Source: Paenibacillus sp. 1011MAR3C5 (GTDB lineage: Bacteria; Bacillota; Bacilli; Paenibacillales; Paenibacillaceae). Taken from it: a stretch of DNA of 64,000 bases. Shown here one piece after another: positions 53,391-62,471 of this stretch. Position 1 is the stretch's first letter, and every line of letters starts with the position of its first letter. The stretch lies in assembly GCF_003591485.1 (NCBI RefSeq), contig NZ_QZCF01000003.1, positions 496,001 to 560,000 on the forward strand. The letters are read 5' to 3'. The notes beneath the pieces were generated by a model. That model saw only the letters and a list, made by a program, of their open reading frames with translations, was not told the DNA's origin and made no database searches. Made by a program: the position numbers and the translations under genes.

Positions 53391-54379
53391 TGAAGGTAAG
53401 ATGGAAATTTATCATCATTGCCACATTCATCCTTCTCGGTTTTATCTACAGCATATCTACCGGTCAAAGCAGCTTAAGCTTGCCGGAATTATGGCAAACC
53501 ATATGGGGGAATGGCACGGCAAGGCAGGAGCTTGTCCTGTTTCAGTTCCGCATTCCTCGCATGCTGTTGGCTTTTCTAGTTGGCGGAGCATTGGCGCTGG
53601 CAGGCATGCTGCTGCAAGCCATCAGCCGCAATGCATTGGCGGACCCGGGAATATTGGGGATCAATGCGGGAGCGGGATTGTCGATGATGCTGTTTTTACT
53701 TCTGCAAAATAGCTCTACCGGCTTGCATACGAATGTTCAGCCGTTCTATGCTCTTATAGGCGGATTTATTGTGGTTGCGCTGTTATTTTTGCTTTCCTAT
53801 GATCGACATCATGGGATTATACCCATTCGATTAATCTATACAGGTGTTGCTATTGCTGCTGCGATTAGCGCATGTCTGATTGTACTGACCTACGTGCTGG
53901 ACCCATCGCAATATCAAATGATCAAGGTGTGGCTGGCAGGGAATATAGGGAATAGCAACTGGAATCATGTCTATGCCATGCTGCCCTGGGTCATTATCAT
54001 TGTCCCTTTAATCCTTCGTCATCATCGCATATTGGATGTGCTGAAGTTTCACGATCCGGTAGCCATCAGTGTAGGCGTGTCTGTCAACAAATATCGTATT
54101 TGGTTTTTAGTATGCAGCGTATTATTGGCAGCGCCAGCGGTTGCGGTCAGTGGAAGCATCGGATTTGTAGGGTTAGTCGTTCCGCATTTGGTCAGACGGC
54201 TATTTCGCGGGCATAAATTAATGATTCCCGGATGCTTGTTGATCGGGGGCGGATTAGTAGTAATCGCAGATGCTCTGGGCAAGATGGCCGTAGCCAATAC
54301 GGAAATACCGGCAGGCGTAATCGTCGCCTTGATTGGCGCTCCTTACTTTTTATACTTATTAATTAAGAGCGATAAATGA
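53390..54379 (+). CDS. FecCD-family siderophore permease (FeuC-like)
   Basis: A 329-aa multi-pass permease with FRIPRMLLAFLVGGALALAG, NALADPGILGINAGAG, GSIGFVGLVVPHLVRR and EIPAGVIVALIGAPYFLYLL. It is the partner of the preceding permease. GTG 53390 overlaps the upstream stop by one base. No ATPase gene follows; in B. subtilis the Feu system borrows the separately encoded YusV ATPase, and the same is inferred here. Confidence 0.92.
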   Translation: MKVRWKFIIIATFILLGFIYSISTGQSSLSLPELWQTIWGNGTARQELVLFQFRIPRMLLAFLVGGALALAGMLLQAISRNALADPGILGINAGAGLSMMLFLLLQNSSTGLHTNVQPFYALIGGFIVVALLFLLSYDRHHGIIPIRLIYTGVAIAAAISACLIVLTYVLDPSQYQMIKVWLAGNIGNSNWNHVYAMLPWVIIIVPLILRHHRILDVLKFHDPVAISVGVSVNKYRIWFLVCSVLLAAPAVAVSGSIGFVGLVVPHLVRRLFRGHKLMIPGCLLIGGGLVVIADALGKMAVANTEIPAGVIVALIGAPYFLYLLIKSDK

Positions 54380-54576
54380 CCATCCCAACGAAATCAGCTA
54401 CTTGATGCCAGGGAGCGAGTGTGGAATCGTAATGAACTTGGCTGCTGCTATGGCAATTACGTAATTGAAGCATAAAGCCGAACCTTGACCTCTCCCATAG
54501 CGGGCGAGGTTTTTTTATGTGAAACGCCGGTCCTAATTGGGCTATCGGTTAAGTTCGGTCTTTGCAGAAGTAAAAT
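54380..54576. other. Gap after the siderophore operon
   Basis: Contains the operon terminator and no gene. Confidence 0.5.
54488..54517 (+). terminator. Terminator of the siderophore operon
   Basis: ACCTC.CCC and GGG.GAGGT arms followed by seven T. Confidence 0.75.
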
Positions 54577-54606
54577 TTGATATGGGGAGAATGAATTGTT
54601 TACAAT
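54577..54606 (+). promoter_or_regulatory. Promoter of the MBL-fold hydrolase gene
   Basis: TTGATA (54577-54582), an 18-nt spacer and TACAAT (54601-54606), about 100 bp before the start codon. Confidence 0.6.
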
Positions 54607-54706
54607 AAAGGAAGCATGGAAGACTTAATGACGATGAAGGGCTATTATCCATTATTCGTAGGGATGAGGAATAGATTCGACTAATAGAAAGTTGGGATCA
54701 AACGGA

Positions 54707-55795
54707 ATGAAAATATTGCTTCTAGTCGTTATAATCGCTTTAGTCATTTATTTGATACAAAAATATTACCCTCCGCTTGGAGGCAGAAGCTCAGCTGAGA
54801 GTCATAAAAGGATTATGGCCTCCCCTCAGTTCAGCGACGGGAAGTTCCGCAATCAAATGCCAACGACAATGGTGAACAGTATAAAGGATACCTTCGAGGC
54901 ACTTATTAAAACGATTAAAGGGACTCCGAACAGCAGGCCGAAAGGCAGTGTGCCGGTCGAACCGTTTGATTCGAAAGCTTTCATGGAGAATAAGGATGAT
55001 CAAGTGATCTGGTTCGGGCATTCCACGCTATTGCTGAAGGTGGATGGGGTGAAGCTATTAATAGACCCTGTCTTCAGCGACTATGCTTCCCCTGTCCGAT
55101 TCTTCGGTCCCAAGCGCTACAGCGACAAGCTGCCGGCAGAGATAGAGGATTTGCCTGAACTGGACGCTGTTCTGATATCGCATGATCATTATGATCATCT
55201 GGACTATGCATCGATCCGCAGGTTGAGAGGTAAAGCGAAGCAATTTATTGTTCCGTTAGGAGTGGCCGGTCATCTTGCGAAGTGGGGAGTCGATCCTGAC
55301 CGCATCATAGAGCTGGATTGGTGGGAGGAGCAGCAGCTTCATGGACTAACGTTAATCAGTACGCCGGCCAGACATTTCTCAGGCCGGGGCGGCGGCGCTA
55401 GGGCTACCTTATGGAGCTCTTGGGTGATTGTTAGTGATCAAACGAGAATATATTATAGCGGGGATAGCGGATACGGGCCGCATTTCAAGGAGATTGGAGA
55501 TAAATTGGGACCGTTCGACCTCACTCTCATCGAGACGGGGCAATATGATGAGAAGTGGGCGAATATTCATATGTCTCCTGAAGAGTCGTTGCAAGCTAAC
55601 CAGGATGTGCAAGGCAAACTAATGATCCCAATCCATTGGGGCGCCTTTACATTAGCGCTGCATAGCTGGACAGACCCTGTAGAGCGGGCAACACGTGCAG
55701 CCGAACTTCTGAACACTGTCTTGGTGACACCTAGAATAGGCGAAACCGTTACAATAGGAGCATCGGAATACCCTTCAACGAATTGGTGGAAATAA
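54707..55795 (+). CDS. Membrane-anchored MBL-fold metallohydrolase (NAPE-PLD/UlaG-like)
   Basis: About 362 aa: an N-terminal membrane helix (about 2-20), then a metallo-beta-lactamase domain with WFGHSTLLLKVDG, the metal motif SHDHYDHLD (HxHxDH variant D-H-Y-D-H), TPARHFSGRG, SGDSGYGPHFKEIG and the final PIHWGAF His. The residue pattern matches the NAPE-hydrolysing phospholipase D-like/RomA group, so a phospholipid-type phosphodiester is a plausible substrate. ATG 54707 is used; TTG 54692 is an alternative five codons earlier. Single-gene unit with its own promoter and strong terminator. Confidence 0.87.
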   Translation: MKILLLVVIIALVIYLIQKYYPPLGGRSSAESHKRIMASPQFSDGKFRNQMPTTMVNSIKDTFEALIKTIKGTPNSRPKGSVPVEPFDSKAFMENKDDQVIWFGHSTLLLKVDGVKLLIDPVFSDYASPVRFFGPKRYSDKLPAEIEDLPELDAVLISHDHYDHLDYASIRRLRGKAKQFIVPLGVAGHLAKWGVDPDRIIELDWWEEQQLHGLTLISTPARHFSGRGGGARATLWSSWVIVSDQTRIYYSGDSGYGPHFKEIGDKLGPFDLTLIETGQYDEKWANIHMSPEESLQANQDVQGKLMIPIHWGAFTLALHSWTDPVERATRAAELLNTVLVTPRIGETVTIGASEYPSTNWWK

Positions 55796-55825
55796 CATTT
55801 ATTATAGAGGGATCAAAAAGAGCGA

Positions 55826-55868
55826 AAAGACAGCACAGAACCCGAATGACGAGTTCTGTGCTGTCTTT
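55826..55868. terminator. Strong bidirectional terminator
   Basis: Perfect 16-bp arms AAAGACAGCACAGAAC/GTTCTGTGCTGTCTTT with an 11-nt loop. Confidence 0.9.
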
Positions 55869-55934
55869 ATGTATTACTGAATACGTTCTGCTCGTATAGT
55901 TTGCGAATGATCGTTAAGAAAGGAAGGTTTTTCT

Positions 55935-56522
55935 GTGAAAAAGAAACGCATAACAATAATGTCTTTATTGTTTTTTTTCATAGCTATTGGAAGCATAGTT
56001 GGATTCGCATTGAATAAAAACAATCATCAGAATGATCATGCCACTGCTGTTCATGCACAAAATGGTAGCCTTGAAGATGAATTCTGGAATGTGGATTTAA
56101 TTATTCAAGGAACTGTTATAGGTCAGGAAGAAACTTTTCAAAGAGATTCAGGTGTAAAAATCAAATATGACAATTCTTTTCCCGTTACCCCTGCAATTGT
56201 TCAGGTTAACAAAGTTCTATACGGAGAGACAGATCAACAAAACATTACGTTGCTGCAGCATGGCTCCAATGACAATAAAACAGATAGTAGTAAAATGGTT
56301 AAAGAATCTGAAAATGTGATCCTGATTCTAACAAGAACGGAATCAGGACATTATTGGTCATATAACTTCGAAGATGGAATCTGGATAATGAATAACGGAA
56401 AAGTAAAATCCCAAACCCAAAAAGAAATATTAACGTCAGGAAGATCCGAGCAAGACTTAGAAAAATTCATAGACAAAATAACTGCGGCAGCTAAAAATAA
56501 GAGAAAACCATTAACCGAATAG
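55935..56522 (+). CDS. Hypothetical membrane-anchored or exported protein
   Basis: A 195-aa protein starting at GTG with GGAAGGTTT upstream. Residues 9-27 are a hydrophobic signal or anchor; there is no lipobox. The rest is a hydrophilic beta-rich domain (DLIIQGTVIGQEE, PAIVQVNKVLYGE, VILILTRTESGHYWS) resembling proteins that Paenibacillus and Bacillus export in many paralogues, of unknown function. AT-rich compared with both neighbours. Confidence 0.65.
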   Translation: MKKKRITIMSLLFFFIAIGSIVGFALNKNNHQNDHATAVHAQNGSLEDEFWNVDLIIQGTVIGQEETFQRDSGVKIKYDNSFPVTPAIVQVNKVLYGETDQQNITLLQHGSNDNKTDSSKMVKESENVILILTRTESGHYWSYNFEDGIWIMNNGKVKSQTQKEILTSGRSEQDLEKFIDKITAAAKNKRKPLTE

Positions 56523-56610
56523 TAGCCTTCATTGGAATTTTTGTATCTAACCAAACATTCCCGTTCCTTCTACGTTCCGAGAGGCTATACTGCAATTAAC
56601 AGCAAATCGG

Positions 56611-56932
56611 ATGAAGGTTAGAGATGCGCTGCTAGCGTCTATACAAGCCCAGCCTAAGTGGGGATGGGTTGGGAATGAGCATATCGAGCTGGTCGTACGC
56701 CAGTCGGATAAGCAGCGCTTTGAAATCATAAATGGACGTATACGAGCCAGATACGGACATAGCCATGACCGTGTCAATTATTCACCGGCAGAGCCTCCAG
56801 CCATCCTATATCATGGCACCAATAAGCAGCGCCAAGCATTCGGGAGTAACGTTCTACTATGCCGGGAATGAAGTATGGTTAGCGGATCATGTTCCAGCAG
56901 CAAGCTTTACAATAAAGAATCCAGAGAAATAA
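56611..56932 (+). pseudogene. kptA: RNA 2'-phosphotransferase (kptA) pseudogene
   Basis: The first frame reads SDKQRFEIINGRIRARYGHS and PPAILYHGTNKQRQ, the KptA/Tpt1 signature (KQRFe, IRAxqGHS, PPxxLYHGT). At about 56830 the match jumps to another frame that ends with VTFYYAGNEVWLADHVPA, the KptA C terminus. About 50 middle residues, including the HVHLS segment, are deleted. The N-terminal domain is also short. The intact enzyme removes a 2'-phosphate from RNA using NAD; this copy cannot. Confidence 0.85.
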
Positions 56933-56946
56933 GGGGAAATAGAGAG

Positions 56947-57744
56947 ATGAATCAATCCAACCATTATCCGATCATTGATATCGGCGTAAACTTAATGCAC
57001 CGGTCGTTCCATCAGGATAGGGAGCAAGTCGTACTGAGAGCGTTAGATGCGCAGGTATCACCGCTTATAATTACAGGTACGAGCGTAAGAAGCAGTATGG
57101 AGGCATCACGCTACGCGGCTCAATACCCTGGAAAGCTGTATGCCACAGCAGGCATGCATCCCCATGATGCGAAGAGCTGCACAAGCGAGACCATTGCGAA
57201 GCTAAGAGAGCTGGCAGCGTTGCCCCAGGTTGTAGCAATTGGGGAATGCGGTCTGGACTACAACCGTGATTTCTCGCCGAGAGATGTGCAGCGCAAGTGG
57301 TTCGAGGAGCAGATTCGGCTGGCGCATGAGCTGAATATGCCGCTGTTCCTGCATGATCGGGAAGCGTTCCCCAACTTTGTAGCCATTCTGAAAGAACATG
57401 CCGTCTCCAAAGCGGTTGTACATTGTTTTACAGGTACGGCTTACGAGCTTAGAACTTATCTCGATATGGGCTTCCATATCGGAGTTACCGGCTGGATCTG
57501 TGACGAGAGAAGAGGGAAGCATCTGAAGGAGCTTGTCCGCATGATTCCGCTGAACCGTCTCATGATTGAGACGGATGCGCCGTTCCTGGCTCCGCGCGAC
57601 TTGAAAGAGAAGCTAGCGGATGGACGGAACGAACCTTCGATTCTGCCTCATATCCTCCATACGGTCGCTCGCTGCATCGGGAAATCGGCAGAAGAGGTTG
57701 CGCAAGCGACAACGGAGACGGCAAAGGCGTTTTTCCGTATCTGA
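56947..57744 (+). CDS. TatD-family metal-dependent hydrolase / DNase
   Basis: A 265-aa TIM-barrel protein: IIDIGVNLMHRSF (first metal site, with Asn-Leu in place of the usual His-x-His), ATAGMHPHDAK, VAIGECGLDYNRDFSP, PLFLHDREA, VVHCFTGT and MIETDAPFLAPRD. The GVNL form is shared by E. coli TatD itself. Family members are 3'-5' exonucleases or deoxyribonucleases in the cytoplasm. ATG 56947 follows AAGGGGAAATAGAGAG; the frame extends into the kptA remnant without a site. Confidence 0.92.
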   Translation: MNQSNHYPIIDIGVNLMHRSFHQDREQVVLRALDAQVSPLIITGTSVRSSMEASRYAAQYPGKLYATAGMHPHDAKSCTSETIAKLRELAALPQVVAIGECGLDYNRDFSPRDVQRKWFEEQIRLAHELNMPLFLHDREAFPNFVAILKEHAVSKAVVHCFTGTAYELRTYLDMGFHIGVTGWICDERRGKHLKELVRMIPLNRLMIETDAPFLAPRDLKEKLADGRNEPSILPHILHTVARCIGKSAEEVAQATTETAKAFFRI

Positions 57745-57783
57745 TCGTTGCCGTTCGCAAGCAGCAACAGATCGAAAGCATAG

Positions 57784-57822
57784 AATGGCGGTGCCAGGAT
57801 TGAACTCCTGAGCACCGCCATT
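57784..57822. terminator. Hairpin between convergent genes
   Basis: Perfect 11-bp arms AATGGCGGTGC/GCACCGCCATT with an inner CAGGA/TCCTG stem; no proper T run on either side. It probably ends both the TatD and the surface-protein transcripts. Confidence 0.65.
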
Positions 57823-57840
57823 ACTCATTTTAATGTGATT

Positions 57841-60800
57841 TTAATGTGATTCTTTGTCGATCAAGCTAAGCTTGATTAAAAGACGTTTCAGGATGACAAC
57901 GGCTTGCGCCCGGGTCGCTTGCTCCTGCGGAGCGAAGGAGGTACTGGTTACGCCATTCATGAGGCCTTCGTCCAGCGCAAAAGCTGCCGCATTGCGCGCC
58001 CAGTTGCTAATAGCGCCGCCATCGGAGAATGCCTCCAAGGCAGATAATGATGTGGAATCGCCTTGTTTCTCTACGAAGTTAGCTGCACGCAAGGCAAGCA
58101 CTGCCATCTCTTCGCGGCTTATCGTTTGTGACGGACGGAATGTGCCATCCTCATAGCCTTCGATCAGACCAGTCTTAGCTGCCGTTGCAGCATAGCCGGC
58201 AAACCAATTGGACGTTTGAACATCGCTAAACGGCGATCCGTCCAGTTCTTTCAGTCCAAGCGCGCGAATGAGCAATGCGACAAACTCAGCGCGGGTTATG
58301 GATGCATCCGGCGCGAACAGACTCTCGGACATGCCTTTCACAAGCAGCTTCGAGGCAAGCCATTCGATATCGGCCCGGGCCCAATGGTTCTCTAAATCTT
58401 GAAAGGATTTGGAATAGGAGATGACCGCATATACGCTGTTGCCAGCATGCTTAATCGTCACGACCGTCGCTCCGTCTACTGTAGTGAAACGAGCAGGAAT
58501 AAAGGATAATTCCCCAGTTGTTGGATCAATTGCAACCGCAGTTGCTTGGCTAATCAAGTTGCTAGGCAATGTGAATGAACGTTCAACATAACGGTTGCCG
58601 AAATCACTGAAGGAGACCGATCTGTCGCCAGCTTTTAAGGTGATGCGGAAATCGTAAGCATCGCCGATTAATAAGCCGCCTTGAGCTTCAATGGCGTCTG
58701 TTATGCCTTTGGCGTCCGCTCCAGATTTCTTCTCTACTGTGATGATCGCTTGAGCATTGCTCGCCTGGTTGCCTAGCAGTGCCGACAACGTGGCCGCGTC
58801 TATCAAATTCGCCGGCAGCCGGTAGGCAGTACCGCCTGTCTTGATAGTCAGAATAGCGTCTTTGATCGAATCGGCAGCCTGCAGCAGCGCTTGCACAGGA
58901 ACATTAACGATGGAAACAGGTTGATCCCCCGAAAAATCGAGAATCATTTCCTTTTTGTTCTTCCCATCCTTTTGCAGCGCTGCAATGGCTGTGTTGATCA
59001 TATCTGGATTCAGGGTGACGGCTGCAGCAGGATTTCCGTTTTCGTCCGTCGTTTGGACTTCGTCAGCCGTCATCACTACGCCGGTATTCGTCATGTTGGG
59101 TTCCGGTTCTGTTACCCCGCCGCCGCTGCCGCCATCGGGAGGCGTAACAGATGGGGTATACGTCATTTGTATCGACAGCTCATTCGTCTTTAATTCATCT
59201 ACATATACAGATATGGTTACAGTATTGGCCCCCTGCTTCAGATTAACGATGCCTGTGAAGTCCCCGCCGGAAGCAACCGTTGCCTTTTTATCATTTAAGA
59301 AAACATCCACTTTCGAGCCTGGGCCTAATACTTTTATATTTCCTTTCAGCGTGGCATTTGCGGACGACACCGTCTTGCCGTCATAGTCCATATACCCCGT
59401 AAGCGCAGCCGCCCGAACATTGTCGCCTACATCATACGTGCTTGCGACAAGCTGCCGCTTCGTGCGAACGCCGTTCTCGTCGAGTGCCGATATGACCATG
59501 CCCCCAGGCGTAATAGCGCTGTTGTTGTCCTCAGGCACGCCCCAATTCCAGTCGATGGCTTGCTTTTTGTTGACGACCTTCGTCACCTTGCCTGAGTCGT
59601 CCACAACAACCTCAACACCAAACTTGTTGGTGCCGGTTGACGTTCCGAATTCTTCATCCATCACGTTCAGATCGCCGAGATTGCGGCTTGTATTGTAGAA
59701 GCTGCCCTCGATGAACGAAGAGGAATCACCCGGAACACTCATTCCCAGTTGGTAGTCCTTTACATATTCCTTATCCTGAATAGAGGCTTTAATGATCGGC
59801 CAATTGGCAAGCGACGCATCGAACAACATTAATCCGTCCGAGCTGCCAAGCGCCGTTTGGAAGATTTCCCGCTGAAGAGCAGGGGACTGCAGATTAGACA
59901 AGGCCATACCCGAATAAAGCGGTACCTCACCGTTGGTTACAATCGAATCCAGCGTAACGTAACGTTGAATTTCTTGTGTTGTGCTATAGTAGGTTCCCAC
60001 CATTAGAAAGTCCAGGTGGCTGATATAGCCGGTATTGTAATACTCCTCCGTATAGATCGTATCGTTCGGGAATTTGAGACGGTCGTCATACCGGAAGTCT
60101 TTGCTGCCCCAATGGACGCCATTCAAATAATAGGATTCGAACCATGCGCCAACATAGGCGGAGGTTTCAATCTTCTTCTCTTTCTCCGCAGAATAGCGGT
60201 CAACAAGCGCTCTTGTTTCTTCTACAAAGCTTGTAATCGTGGCAGACCGGAACTCCCACCAGTCTTGAATAAGCGGTCCATTGACCCGGTTGCCGTTCTC
60301 ATAATAAAAAATATCATTCGGCCAGCTGCCAAGCGATTTCCCGCGTTGTGCCAGAAACGCCTCGAATTTGGCCTTCGTGACATCGCTGAAATCGGCTGTC
60401 TCGTTATCGTAGCGTGCCCGGTCAAGGACAATGCCGTCCACGTCATAGTTTTTCAACACTTCCTCGAAGGTCTTCAATTGGAACTGACGCGTATCATCGT
60501 TTGCTGGATTGACGAATAATACGGCAGCGCCGCCAGAAGCGTCTGACAAGCCTTTTTTGCCATATTCGCTTTCTCTTAATGCTAATATTTGCCCGTTATC
60601 TTCCGGACGGAATACATGCTCCTCCCACTCCGGATGCTCATGAATGATAGCGAAGTCCTTCACGGCGATGGAGCCTTCTGCGAACACATTAAATGCGGCA
60701 TGAACCTTCATTCCAAGCGCATGGCCGTGTTCCAGAAACAGCTGGAGCAAGTCCAGATCGGGATTGGAGCCTTTCCGGTCGCCGGCAACCATTTCACTGA

Positions 60801-62232
60801 CATACGGACGGCCCGTCAAGTCATTTTTCTTGTAGGAAACGTAGCCCTCCACGCCTTTCACATCAAACATAACGTCTGTGACCCCGGCGTCTTTCGCTTT
60901 GGTCAGAAATTGGAGGACGCTCTCGCTGGACTGAAGCTTCTTGGCGTTCGATGCTTGATCTACCCAAAGCATGATTTGTTTGTCATCATTCAGGGAAGGC
61001 CTGCTGTACACAATGATGGATTTCGTGTCCAAGGCAGACCCGTCCTTGGACAACACAACATCGAGATAGTTCGGGCCGGCAGCAAGCGGAATTTGCATGC
61101 TGAATGTGCCGTCTGTTTGCAACACAGCCGATTGTTCGCCGATCGCAACGGATGCGCCGGTCTGATTCGTCACTTTGCCGGACACGGTCGCGGTCGCCTC
61201 TGGAGTCGTATACATGTTCATGCCATCAAGCTCCATACGCGGAAGAGCGCCAGTGCCTTTCATCAAATCCTTTACCGCTACGACATTTCCGTTCTTCCGC
61301 AGCTTAACCATATCGCCTACCTTAAACTTGGTCGCCAGATACTTTTTAATATCATAGGTGGCATAACTATTGTCTTGAGCCATGACGACATATCCGCCTG
61401 GCGGAATGTCAAGGTCGCCGCCCTGCGACCAGGATGGGGCGGAGTTGCCAGTTGCTGCATTGAACATCGTGGTCACCTTGCCGGTCGCATCGACTTGAAT
61501 GGCCACATTGGTATTTCTAACCGAGACCTTGCTTCCGTATTCGTTCGTGAATAATGCAATGATATTAGGAATGGAGGATACATCTGTGTCGATATAATCA
61601 ATGGGTTTCTTGGGTCCCTCCACAATGACGGTTACATCCGCTGGCGGTGCTTCAATCTCGATCAGATCGCCGCTTTCCTCCTTCGGTATGAAATCCTCCG
61701 CTGTCACGATGGCACCGCCTTTTTCGAGAGTAATGGCGTCTTCTGCATGAAAGGTAGTATATAAGGCCTTGCGAAAGTCTTTGTCCAGCCAATTGTTGTC
61801 GTTGGCAAGAATAACGTAGCCGCCGGGCGGAATCGTCACTTGCTGTGCAGCGTCCCAAGCAATCGGTTTATTCGTCACGGGATCAAGGCCTCCTTGCGGC
61901 CCGATCCACTTCAGAATGGAGCCATTCGCGTCGACTTGGATGGCCACATTGGTGCTTTTGACGAAAACCTCGTTGTTATTGCCGGCTACGTTCGTCACGC
62001 TAGTCCCGCTTGTGAACAAGGCTAAGTAATCCTGCCGCTGCGGGCTATCCACATTCGTATTGATGTAATTAAGCTCCAGCTTGGTGCTGCCGTCCGCAGC
62101 GACGGCATACACCGAATCGTCGACAGAAGCGGCTTCACCTTCAGCTTGCGCCATGGTTACCCCATTCGAAAAAACTGAAGCAAACAAGCAGACGATAAGA
62201 AAAGTAATGAAGTTTTTCCCGTACTTTCTCAT
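57841..62232 (-). CDS. SLH-anchored surface protein with GHL10 glycosidase-like domain
   Basis: 1463 aa. Signal peptide about 1-30 (MAQA cleavage region); two related N-terminal beta domains (about 50-330, each with NVAIQVDA); a short Ig-like segment; a GHL10/DUF187-type TIM barrel about 410-830 (MLWVDQASN, VHAAFNVFAEG, YDVDGIVLDRARYD, HLDFLMVGTYY); a beta region; Gly/Pro linker; three SLH domains from about 1275 (FQDLENHWARADIEWLASK, ITRAEFVALLIRALGL). It is a wall-bound enzyme probably acting on cell-wall or extracellular polysaccharide. Its C-terminal third resembles the 37309 giant protein. GGAAGGTGG precedes the ATG. Confidence 0.9.
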   Translation of the reverse strand: MRKYGKNFITFLIVCLFASVFSNGVTMAQAEGEAASVDDSVYAVAADGSTKLELNYINTNVDSPQRQDYLALFTSGTSVTNVAGNNNEVFVKSTNVAIQVDANGSILKWIGPQGGLDPVTNKPIAWDAAQQVTIPPGGYVILANDNNWLDKDFRKALYTTFHAEDAITLEKGGAIVTAEDFIPKEESGDLIEIEAPPADVTVIVEGPKKPIDYIDTDVSSIPNIIALFTNEYGSKVSVRNTNVAIQVDATGKVTTMFNAATGNSAPSWSQGGDLDIPPGGYVVMAQDNSYATYDIKKYLATKFKVGDMVKLRKNGNVVAVKDLMKGTGALPRMELDGMNMYTTPEATATVSGKVTNQTGASVAIGEQSAVLQTDGTFSMQIPLAAGPNYLDVVLSKDGSALDTKSIIVYSRPSLNDDKQIMLWVDQASNAKKLQSSESVLQFLTKAKDAGVTDVMFDVKGVEGYVSYKKNDLTGRPYVSEMVAGDRKGSNPDLDLLQLFLEHGHALGMKVHAAFNVFAEGSIAVKDFAIIHEHPEWEEHVFRPEDNGQILALRESEYGKKGLSDASGGAAVLFVNPANDDTRQFQLKTFEEVLKNYDVDGIVLDRARYDNETADFSDVTKAKFEAFLAQRGKSLGSWPNDIFYYENGNRVNGPLIQDWWEFRSATITSFVEETRALVDRYSAEKEKKIETSAYVGAWFESYYLNGVHWGSKDFRYDDRLKFPNDTIYTEEYYNTGYISHLDFLMVGTYYSTTQEIQRYVTLDSIVTNGEVPLYSGMALSNLQSPALQREIFQTALGSSDGLMLFDASLANWPIIKASIQDKEYVKDYQLGMSVPGDSSSFIEGSFYNTSRNLGDLNVMDEEFGTSTGTNKFGVEVVVDDSGKVTKVVNKKQAIDWNWGVPEDNNSAITPGGMVISALDENGVRTKRQLVASTYDVGDNVRAAALTGYMDYDGKTVSSANATLKGNIKVLGPGSKVDVFLNDKKATVASGGDFTGIVNLKQGANTVTISVYVDELKTNELSIQMTYTPSVTPPDGGSGGGVTEPEPNMTNTGVVMTADEVQTTDENGNPAAAVTLNPDMINTAIAALQKDGKNKKEMILDFSGDQPVSIVNVPVQALLQAADSIKDAILTIKTGGTAYRLPANLIDAATLSALLGNQASNAQAIITVEKKSGADAKGITDAIEAQGGLLIGDAYDFRITLKAGDRSVSFSDFGNRYVERSFTLPSNLISQATAVAIDPTTGELSFIPARFTTVDGATVVTIKHAGNSVYAVISYSKSFQDLENHWARADIEWLASKLLVKGMSESLFAPDASITRAEFVALLIRALGLKELDGSPFSDVQTSNWFAGYAATAAKTGLIEGYEDGTFRPSQTISREEMAVLALRAANFVEKQGDSTSLSALEAFSDGGAISNWARNAAAFALDEGLMNGVTSTSFAPQEQATRAQAVVILKRLLIKLSLIDKESH

Positions 62233-62408
62233 AAATCCACCTTCCCTTTGCAGTTGTTTGGATACGGTTTCATTATAGGCAGGGGCGCTTTCCAGATTAT
62301 AGAGGCGATGATGACAACTTATGGGACATCGATGACATTTGTAAGGGAAAGACCACGGAAGTTCCGGCTGAATGCAATATTCGATGTCGAGCAGGAAAGA
62401 GGATAATG
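62233..62408. other. Divergent promoter region
   Basis: A 239-nt gap between the SLH protein and the binding-protein gene. Apart from the cre site, no clear -35/-10 pair was identified on either strand. Confidence 0.35.
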
Positions 62409-62422
62409 TGAAAGCGGTGTCA
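62409..62422. promoter_or_regulatory. cre site (CcpA) upstream of the binding-protein gene
   Basis: TGAAAGCGGTGTCA fits every fixed position of the consensus TGWAANCGNTNWCA, 50 bp before the GTG start. It implies catabolite repression. Confidence 0.65.
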
Positions 62423-62471
62423 AAGTTACTAAGGGTACCACTCTAAAAAAAGGAGTGAAGGAGGCATCGCT

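Noticed and set aside
60589-61554. 321-aa plus-strand ORF opposite the GHL10 protein
   Set aside because: Antisense shadow: the minus strand encodes recognisable barrel and SLH domains over the same region.
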